Shown in pieces: positions 12,723-19,440 of a stretch of 19,440 bases of DNA. Source of the DNA: an uncultured Bacteroidales bacterium (GTDB taxonomy: Bacteria; Bacteroidota; Bacteroidia; Bacteroidales; Paludibacteraceae); the NCBI GenBank assembly GCA_946619625.1, contig CAMOMF010000141.1, forward strand, positions 1 through 19,440, written 5' to 3'. A program made the translations under genes and the position numbers. Numbering within the stretch: position 1 is the first letter of the stretch; each line of letters starts with the position of its first letter. The notes below the pieces were generated by a model. It ran no database searches. It saw nothing but the letters and a program-made list of their open reading frames with translations, and was not told the origin of the DNA.

Positions 12723-15700
12723 TTATTCGTTGTCTGCCTCGTGAGAAGACTTGATTTCTTCTAACTCTTGCTTGTTGTGAACGGTTATCTTCTGGAACTC
12801 ACGCAAGCCCGTTCCGGCTGGAATGAGGTTACCAAATATAACGTTCTCCTTCATTCCTTCAAGGTAGTCGACGCGACCCACAATGGCCGCCTCGTTAAGT
12901 ACCTTGGTCGTTTCCTGGAAGGAAGCAGCAGAGATAAACGACTTCGTACCGAGAGCCGCACGTGTGATACCTTGCAGCACCTGACTCGAAGTGGCGCAGC
13001 GGGCATCCACTGCCTGCACTTGCTTGCGATCCTTACGCTTCAGCAGCGAGTTTTCATCGTGCAAGCGGCGCGCAGACACAATCTGACCCGCTTTCAGCGT
13101 ATCACTGTCCCCTGCGTCCATAATCTTCTTCTTGCCCCATATACGGTCGTTCTCCTCAAGGAAGTCCAGTTTGTCCACCATCTGACCCTCCAAGAAGCGG
13201 GTGTCTCCCGCGTCAAGGATAAGTACCTTACGCATCATCTGACGAACGATAATCTCGAAGTGCTTGTCATTGATCTTCACACCTTGCAGACGGTAAACTG
13301 CCTGTACCTCATTGACGATGTACTCTTGCACGGCGGTGGGACCCTTGATGGCAAGGATGTCATCCGGAGTAATCGCACCATCCGACAGCGGAGTTCCTGC
13401 ATGCACGAAGTCACCCTCTTGAACCAAGATCTGCTTCGACAGCGGGATAAGGTAGTTCTTGCTGTCACCCAACTTGTCGTTTGTCAGTACCAACTCGTGG
13501 TTACCGCGCTTAATCTTACCGAAGGTTACCACACCATCAATCTCTGCCACAACAGCCTGGTTCGACGGGTTGCGAGCCTCCAACAATTCGGTAACTCGAG
13601 GCAGACCACCGGTGATATCCGACGCATTGCCAAAGGTACGTGGAATCTTGATAAGCAGGTCGCCCGGCTTCACTTTCTGACCATCAGACAGCACCAAGTG
13701 AGCGCCTACCGGCAAGTTGTACGTACGCAGCACATCACCATTCTTATCCACAATAAGAGCAGACGGAATCTTCGTCTTGTCTTTCGACTCAACAATAAGC
13801 GTATCTTTCAGACCGGTCATGTCGTCAATCTCGGTCTTACAAGTAAGGCCTTCGATAACGTTCTCCAGTTTAATCTTACCTTTATGCTCGATAACGATGG
13901 TGGCATTGAATGGATCCCACTCGCACACCTTCGTGTCCTTATCATACACTTTGCCCGACTCAACGAACAGCTTCGAAGCGTAGGGAATATTGAACGTAGA
14001 GAGCACCACACCTGTACGCTCGTCAATAACACGAAGTTCGGTCTGACGGCTTACAACGATAGTGTCCTTTCCGCCTTCTTCATTCTCTGCCTCTATGGTA
14101 CGAAGGTCCTCCAACTCGACACGCCCGCCTTGACGCAAGGTGTAAGAGTTCTCGGTGGCAGCATTACCAGCAACACCACCGGAGTGGAACGTACGAAGGG
14201 TCAACTGAGTACCCGGCTCACCGATAGCCTGTGCGGCAACAACGCCCACTGCCTCGCCTTTCTGTACCAGTCTGCGCGTGGCAAGGTTACGACCATAGCA
14301 CTTGGCGCACACACCATGCTTGGCTTCGCAGGTCAATACGGAACGAATCTCCACCGACTCGATGTTTGCAGCGATAATAGCCTCCGCCTGTGCCTCACGA
14401 ATCTCCTCACCTGCAGGAATAATCAACTCACCCGTCTCAGGATTATAGACGTCGTGCACACTTACACGGCCAAGGATACGATCGTACAGCGTCTCGTCAA
14501 TAGTATCACCGTGCTTGATTTCTGTTGCAGTCAAACCACGCAGTGTGCCGCAGTCTTCCTCGGTGATAATCACATCGTGGCTTACATCCACCAAACGACG
14601 TGTCAGATAACCGGCATCGGCTGTCTTCAGCGCTGTATCGGTCAAACCCTTACGCGCACCGTGCGTGCCGATAAAGTACTCCAGCACAGACATTCCTTCC
14701 TTAAAGTTGGAAAGAATCGGGTTCTCAATGTATGCGTGACCATCGGTAGTACCGGCTTTCTGAGGCTTAGCCATCAGACCACGGATACCGGACAACTGCT
14801 TAATCTGTCCTTCCGAACCACGGGCGCCGGAATCCATCATCATATACACGGCGTTGAAGCCTTGGTCCGCCTCTTTCATCTGCTTCATAAGAACAGACGT
14901 CAGTTCGGTATCCACTTTGCCCCATACACCTACCACTTGGTTGTAGCGGTCATTGTCAGAGATCTCACCCATATTGTACATCTCGGTGATATTCTCCACC
15001 TCGGCGTTACCTTGGGCAATCATCTCCTCTTTCTCTGCTGGGATGATGATATCGTTGAGGGCGAAAGACAAACCGCCCTTGAATGCCATCGTATAGCCAA
15101 GGTCCTTGATGTCGTCCAGGAAGATAGCCGTACGGGCTACACCGCAGGCCTTGATTACCTTACCGATAACTTCACGCAGCGCACCTTTCTTGAGGACGGT
15201 ATTGACATAACCTACCTCATTGGGGATGTACTCGTTCACCATCAGACGACCAGGGGTGGTCTCGACCAACTGCCCGTTCATGCGCACTTTGATCTTGGCA
15301 TGGATATCCACTTTGCCTTCAGAAAGTGCAATGTTCGCCTCTTCGGGAGAATAGAACACCAGACCTTCACCCTTGGCACCCGGACGCTCTTTGGTAATAT
15401 AGTACAAACCAAGCACCATATCCTGCGAAGGAACGGTGATAGGCTCACCATTCGCAGGGTTCAGGATGTTATGCGAACCGAGCATGAGGATTTGTGCCTC
15501 CAGAATAGCCTCGTTGCTAAGCGGAAGGTGCACTGCCATCTGGTCACCGTCAAAGTCGGCGTTGAAGGCGGTACATGCCAGCGGGTGCAACTGGATAGCC
15601 TTACCCTCTATCATGCGCGGCTGGAACGCCTGAACACCCAAACGGTGCAAAGTCGGGGCACGGTTCAACAGAACAGGGTGTCCGACCATCACGCCCTCAA

Positions 15701-16994
15701 GAATCTCCCACACAATTGGGTCCTTGCGGTCGATAATCTTCTTGGCAGACTTAACCGTCTTAACGATACCGCGCTCGATAAGTTTGCGGATAATGAACGG
15801 CTTGTACAGTTCGGCAGCCATGTCCTTAGGCAGACCGCACTCGTGCATCTTCAACTCAGGACCTACCACAATAACGGAACGGGCGGAGTAGTCCACACGT
15901 TTACCTAACAGGTTCTGACGGAAGCGGCCTTGTTTGCCTTTCAGCGAGTCTGACAGTGATTTCAGCGCACGGTTGGCGTCACTACGTACGGCTGTGGTCT
16001 TCTTCGAGTTGTCGAATAGTGAGTCCACTGCCTCTTGAAGCATACGCTTCTCGTTGCGGAGAATGACATCTGGAGCCTTAATCTCCATGAGTCGCTTCAG
16101 ACGGTTGTTTCGGATGATAACACGGCGATAAAGGTCGTTGAGGTCGGACGTGGCGAAACGACCACCATCCAACGGTACAAGCGGACGCAACTCCGGCGGG
16201 GTGACAGGGATAACCTTCAGCACCATCCATTCGGGCTTGTTGCGGTCCTTGGAGGCGCGGAACGCCTCTACCACCTGCAGACGCTTCAGCGCCTCTGCCT
16301 TACGCTGTGCAGAGGTGTCGGTGTCTGCCTTATGACGCAGTTCGGCTGCAAGCGAATCCAAGTCAAGAGCTGCCAACATGTCGTAGATGGCCTCGGCACC
16401 CATCTTGCAGATGAACTTCTGCGGGTCGTCATCTTCCAAATACTGATTATCCTCAGGAAGACGTTCCATCAGTTCCTGGTACTGCGCCTCGTCCAAAAGA
16501 ACGTGGTCCTCTACAATGTCTCTATCCGTATCCTTGCCAAACTCTTGTCCCTCAAGAATACCGGCACGGATAACTATATATTTCTCATAATAGATAACCG
16601 ATTCCAAACGCTTGGTAGGAATGCCTAACAAGTAAGCCATCTTGGAAGGCAGTGAACGAAGGTACCAGATGTGAGAAATAGGCACTACCAGTTTGATGTG
16701 ACCCATACGCTCACGACGTACTTTCTTTTCTGTAACCTCCACGCCGCAACGTTCGCAGACTATTCCTTTATACTTGATGCGCTTGTACTTACCGCAATGG
16801 CACTCATAGTCCTTGGTAGGACCAAAGATGCGCTCGCAGAAAAGACCGTCGCGTTCAGGCTTATAGGTGCGGTAGTTAATCGTTTCCGGCTTCAACACCT
16901 CGCCGCTGGACTGACGTAGAATCTCGTCAGGCGATGCAAGGCCGATAGAAACACGAGTGAAGCCGTTCTTTTTATTTTCTTGTTTAAAAGCCAT
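12723..16994 (-). CDS. rpoC: RNA polymerase beta' subunit RpoC
   Basis: The complete 1423-residue beta' subunit forms the catalytic centre with beta. The N-terminal zinc-binding site has C65, C67, C80 and C83. The invariant magnesium-binding NADFDGDQ is at residues 478-485, with Asp480, 482 and 484. The trigger-loop region RTFHSGGVAG places its catalytic-type His at 937. The second zinc site uses the Cys in EEDCGTLRG and the three in CEAKHGVCAKC. Length and motif order are those of Bacteroidota RpoC. It starts 32 bases after the rpoB stop and is cotranscribed with it; the operon promoter lies outside the window. A 1046-residue antisense frame inside it is an artefact of codon bias. Confidence 0.99.
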   Translation of the reverse strand: MAFKQENKKNGFTRVSIGLASPDEILRQSSGEVLKPETINYRTYKPERDGLFCERIFGPTKDYECHCGKYKRIKYKGIVCERCGVEVTEKKVRRERMGHIKLVVPISHIWYLRSLPSKMAYLLGIPTKRLESVIYYEKYIVIRAGILEGQEFGKDTDRDIVEDHVLLDEAQYQELMERLPEDNQYLEDDDPQKFICKMGAEAIYDMLAALDLDSLAAELRHKADTDTSAQRKAEALKRLQVVEAFRASKDRNKPEWMVLKVIPVTPPELRPLVPLDGGRFATSDLNDLYRRVIIRNNRLKRLMEIKAPDVILRNEKRMLQEAVDSLFDNSKKTTAVRSDANRALKSLSDSLKGKQGRFRQNLLGKRVDYSARSVIVVGPELKMHECGLPKDMAAELYKPFIIRKLIERGIVKTVKSAKKIIDRKDPIVWEILEGVMVGHPVLLNRAPTLHRLGVQAFQPRMIEGKAIQLHPLACTAFNADFDGDQMAVHLPLSNEAILEAQILMLGSHNILNPANGEPITVPSQDMVLGLYYITKERPGAKGEGLVFYSPEEANIALSEGKVDIHAKIKVRMNGQLVETTPGRLMVNEYIPNEVGYVNTVLKKGALREVIGKVIKACGVARTAIFLDDIKDLGYTMAFKGGLSFALNDIIIPAEKEEMIAQGNAEVENITEMYNMGEISDNDRYNQVVGVWGKVDTELTSVLMKQMKEADQGFNAVYMMMDSGARGSEGQIKQLSGIRGLMAKPQKAGTTDGHAYIENPILSNFKEGMSVLEYFIGTHGARKGLTDTALKTADAGYLTRRLVDVSHDVIITEEDCGTLRGLTATEIKHGDTIDETLYDRILGRVSVHDVYNPETGELIIPAGEEIREAQAEAIIAANIESVEIRSVLTCEAKHGVCAKCYGRNLATRRLVQKGEAVGVVAAQAIGEPGTQLTLRTFHSGGVAGNAATENSYTLRQGGRVELEDLRTIEAENEEGGKDTIVVSRQTELRVIDERTGVVLSTFNIPYASKLFVESGKVYDKDTKVCEWDPFNATIVIEHKGKIKLENVIEGLTCKTEIDDMTGLKDTLIVESKDKTKIPSALIVDKNGDVLRTYNLPVGAHLVLSDGQKVKPGDLLIKIPRTFGNASDITGGLPRVTELLEARNPSNQAVVAEIDGVVTFGKIKRGNHELVLTNDKLGDSKNYLIPLSKQILVQEGDFVHAGTPLSDGAITPDDILAIKGPTAVQEYIVNEVQAVYRLQGVKINDKHFEIIVRQMMRKVLILDAGDTRFLEGQMVDKLDFLEENDRIWGKKKIMDAGDSDTLKAGQIVSARRLHDENSLLKRKDRKQVQAVDARCATSSQVLQGITRAALGTKSFISAASFQETTKVLNEAAIVGRVDYLEGMKENVIFGNLIPAGTGLREFQKITVHNKQELEEIKSSHEADNE

Positions 16995-17026
16995 TTTTCA
17001 GTCATTTAATGATTAACGAAAACCGA

Positions 17027-19440
17027 TTATTCCATCTTGATAGAAAGAGCCAAACCTTGCAGTTCGTGCAAGAGCACATTGAACGACTCGGGAAGACCCG
17101 GAGTGGGGAAACTTTCTCCCTTCACTATTGCCTCATAGGTGCGGGCACGACCTGTAACGTCATCGGACTTGACTGTCAGAATCTCTTGCAGCACATGGGC
17201 GGCACCAAAGGCCTCCAGTGCCCAAACCTCCATCTCACCGAAACGCTGACCGCCGAACTGAGCTTTACCACCAAGCGGCTGTTGCGTGATAAGACTGTAC
17301 GGACCGATAGAACGGGCGTGCATCTTGTCGTCCACCATGTGACCAAGTTTCATGAAGTAAGTAACACCTACCGTTGCAGGTTGGTCGAAACGCTCTCCCG
17401 TACCACCATCGTAAAGGTAGGTCTTTCCCGAACGAGGCAGTCCGGCTTTGTCTGTCCACTCGTCCAAGTCCTCCATGGTACAACCATCAAAGATAGGAGT
17501 GGCAAACGAAACGCCCAACTCTTTGCCTGCCCAACCGAGCACCGCCTCGAAAATCTGACCAATGTTCATTCGGGAAGGTACGCCCAGCGGGTTCAGTACT
17601 ATATCTACAGGAGTACCATCCTCCAGGAACGGCATGTCTTCTACGCGCACAATCTTGGAAACAATACCCTTGTTACCATGGCGACCTGCCATCTTGTCAC
17701 CCACACGAATCTTACGACGTTTGGCGATATACACTTTAGCCATCTGAATGATACCGTTAGGCAACTCGTCGCCAATCATCAGGTTGAAACGGTTGCGCTT
17801 CAGCTTGGCATCCAGTTCCTTGCACTTGACGAGGAAATTCATGATGCAACGACGAATCAGGTCATTGCGTTTCTCGTCAGTCGTCCAATGATTGAGCAGA
17901 ACGGTAGTGTAGTCTATCTGGTCAAGCTTTTCCGCCGTAAACTTCTGACCGCGGGCAACATACTCGGTACCCATATAGTCCTTCACACCTGCTGAGGTCT
18001 TGTCCTCCAGCAAATGCATCAGTTTCTCAATAAGCAATGCCCTCAATTCGCGCATCTCTTCTTGGAACTGCTCGTCCAGTTCTTGCAACTGACGCTTCTC
18101 TTCCATCTTTGCCTTGCGGTCTTTGATAGCACGGGCGTACAGTTTCTTGTCCACAACCACACCGTCTAACGAGGGAGTGGCTTTCAGCGATGCATCCTTA
18201 ACGTCACCCGCCTTGTCGCCGAAGATGGCCTTCAGCAATTTCTCTTCAGGTGAGGGGTCGCTTTCGCCCTTGGGAGTAATCTTACCGATAAGGATATCAC
18301 CCGGCTCTACATGGGCACCAATACGGATAATACCCTGCTCGTCAAGGTTCTTGGTGGCATCCTCACTTACGTTCGGGATGTCGGAGGTAAACTCCTCCAT
18401 ACCACGCTTGGTCTCACGCACCTCAAGCAACTGCTCTACTACGTGTACGGATGTAAACATATCCTCACGTACGATACGCTCGCTCAGTACGATTGCATCC
18501 TCATAGTTGTAACCCTTCCAAGGAATATATGCCACCTTCAGGTTCTTACCAAGTGCCAACTCTCCATTCTGGGTAGCATAACCTTCGGTAAGAATTTGTC
18601 CTTTCTCCACGCGGTCGCCCTTGCGGACAAGCGGATGGAGGTCAATGGTGGTATTCTGGTTGGTTTTTTGGAACTTGGGCAGACGGTAGTCCTTCGTAGC
18701 CGAATCGAAACTGATAAACTCTTCATCTTCGGTGCGGTCATACTGAATACGGATAACATCTGCATCCACGTAGATTACTTCGCCTTCACCCTCCGCCTTG
18801 ATTTGCGTACGGGAATCGTCCACCAATTTGTCCTCAATACCGGTTCCTACAATAGGTGCTTCCGGACGCAACAGAGGCACAGCCTGGCGCATCATGTTCG
18901 ATCCCATGAGGGCACGGTGTGCATCGTCGTGCTCCAGGAACGGAATCAGTGCAGCAGCAATAGAAGCAATCTGCGAAGGAGCCACGTCCATCAGACTCAC
19001 CTCTGTAGGTGCCACTACCGGGAAGTCAGCTTGATAACGTGCTTTAACACGGGTACGGATGAACTTACCGTCCGGATCAAGCGGAGCGTTACCTTGTGCT
19101 ACAATATGCGATTCCTCGTCTTCCGCCGTAAGATAAACGATGCCCTTGTCGCTCAGGTCAACCTGACCTTCAGCCGCCTTACGGTAAGGAGTCTCAATAA
19201 AACCGAGGTCATTTATCTTCGCGTAAATACAGAGCGAAGAAATCAGACCGATATTCGGACCTTCCGGTGTCTCAATCGGGCAGAGACGGCCATAGTGGGT
19301 ATAGTGTACGTCACGCACCTCGAAACCTGCACGCTCACGGCTCAGACCACCGGGGCCAAGAGCAGACATACGACGCTTGTGCGTAATCTCTGCCAACGGG
19401 TTTTGCTGGTCCATGAACTGCGAGAGAGCATTCGTTCCGA
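17027..19440 (-). CDS. rpoB: RNA polymerase beta subunit RpoB (5' end outside the window)
   Basis: About 804 C-terminal residues of the beta subunit are present; the reading frame runs open through the end of the window, so the internal Met at 19414 is not the start. The fragment begins inside the rifampicin pocket, 'GTNALSQFMDQQNPLAEITHKRR' followed by MSALGPGGLSRERAGF. Residues matching E. coli Asp516, His526, Arg529 and Ser531 are unchanged, so no classical resistance substitution is visible in this part; Ala replaces Ser522, which I recall as normal in Bacteroidota. Later motifs include GYNYEDAI, MPFLEDGTPVDIVLNPLGVPSRMN, DKMHARSIGPYS and GGKAQFGGQRFGEMEVWALEA. rpoC follows after 32 bases. 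Confidence 0.99.
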   Translation of the reverse strand, partial: GTNALSQFMDQQNPLAEITHKRRMSALGPGGLSRERAGFEVRDVHYTHYGRLCPIETPEGPNIGLISSLCIYAKINDLGFIETPYRKAAEGQVDLSDKGIVYLTAEDEESHIVAQGNAPLDPDGKFIRTRVKARYQADFPVVAPTEVSLMDVAPSQIASIAAALIPFLEHDDAHRALMGSNMMRQAVPLLRPEAPIVGTGIEDKLVDDSRTQIKAEGEGEVIYVDADVIRIQYDRTEDEEFISFDSATKDYRLPKFQKTNQNTTIDLHPLVRKGDRVEKGQILTEGYATQNGELALGKNLKVAYIPWKGYNYEDAIVLSERIVREDMFTSVHVVEQLLEVRETKRGMEEFTSDIPNVSEDATKNLDEQGIIRIGAHVEPGDILIGKITPKGESDPSPEEKLLKAIFGDKAGDVKDASLKATPSLDGVVVDKKLYARAIKDRKAKMEEKRQLQELDEQFQEEMRELRALLIEKLMHLLEDKTSAGVKDYMGTEYVARGQKFTAEKLDQIDYTTVLLNHWTTDEKRNDLIRRCIMNFLVKCKELDAKLKRNRFNLMIGDELPNGIIQMAKVYIAKRRKIRVGDKMAGRHGNKGIVSKIVRVEDMPFLEDGTPVDIVLNPLGVPSRMNIGQIFEAVLGWAGKELGVSFATPIFDGCTMEDLDEWTDKAGLPRSGKTYLYDGGTGERFDQPATVGVTYFMKLGHMVDDKMHARSIGPYSLITQQPLGGKAQFGGQRFGEMEVWALEAFGAAHVLQEILTVKSDDVTGRARTYEAIVKGESFPTPGLPESFNVLLHELQGLALSIKME

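Noticed and set aside
13626..13633. TACCTTTG promoter box on the minus strand inside rpoC
   Set aside because: There is no TTTG or CTTG 20 bases upstream, and it lies in coding sequence.
12768..15908. 1046-residue open frame antisense to rpoC
   Set aside because: rpoC is unmistakable on the other strand; long antisense frames arise from its codon bias, and the product has no recognisable domain.
17009..17995. 328-residue open frame antisense to rpoB
   Set aside because: A shadow of rpoB with no family features and no promoter.

Overview
The window looks like chromosomal DNA from a member of the Bacteroidales (Bacteroidota), probably Prevotella- or Bacteroides-like. Seven promoters fit the Bacteroidota pattern TTTG/CTTG, 20 bases, then TAnnTTTG (one is a one-base variant). 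Predicted proteins include several SPII lipoproteins of Bacteroidales type, the tRNA does not encode CCA, and RpoB, RpoC and LepA resemble Bacteroidota forms. The species cannot be fixed from sequence alone.

Layout. 1-400: gene-free, with a large imperfect hairpin and two GC-rich palindromes. 399-891 (-): a small DUF4160/DUF2442 gene pair that resembles a toxin-antitoxin pair. 1081-1683 (+): a short lipoprotein gene whose 3' end overlaps galE. 1671-7366 (-): a probable five-gene operon transcribed lepA, rfbC, zeta-toxin-like kinase, Ser/Thr-rich lipoprotein, galE, with gaps of -4 to +23 bases and one promoter before lepA. It joins a translation GTPase, two nucleotide-sugar enzymes and a P-loop kinase that lacks a visible antitoxin. 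7558-8490 (+): a two-domain lipoprotein with its own divergent promoter and a terminator. 8640-9398: a short insertion-sequence derivative with terminal inverted repeats, an internally deleted transposase and a duplicated right end. 9397-10021: two abutting, unrelated minisatellites that both have an 11-base period; the first has no G on the + strand for 479 bases. 10178-10251 (-): a CAT-anticodon tRNA with promoter and terminator. 10339-10761: gene-free, with short direct repeats. 10762-12504 (-): a large unrecognised protein with two sets of 11-codon repeats and apparently no ATG start. 12723-19440 (-): rpoC and the 3' part of rpoB, followed by a very strong terminator.

The conserved core (rpoB-rpoC, lepA, tRNA) frames an accessory segment at about 8.5-12.6 kb. 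The most unusual signal there is the recurrence of an 11-base period: as pure minisatellite DNA between genes, and as 33-base (11-codon) repeats inside the neighbouring unknown gene. Other points of interest are a possible foldback control hairpin at the transposase start, the kinase inside the lepA operon, and a homopolymer-containing promoter spacer shared by six of the seven promoters.
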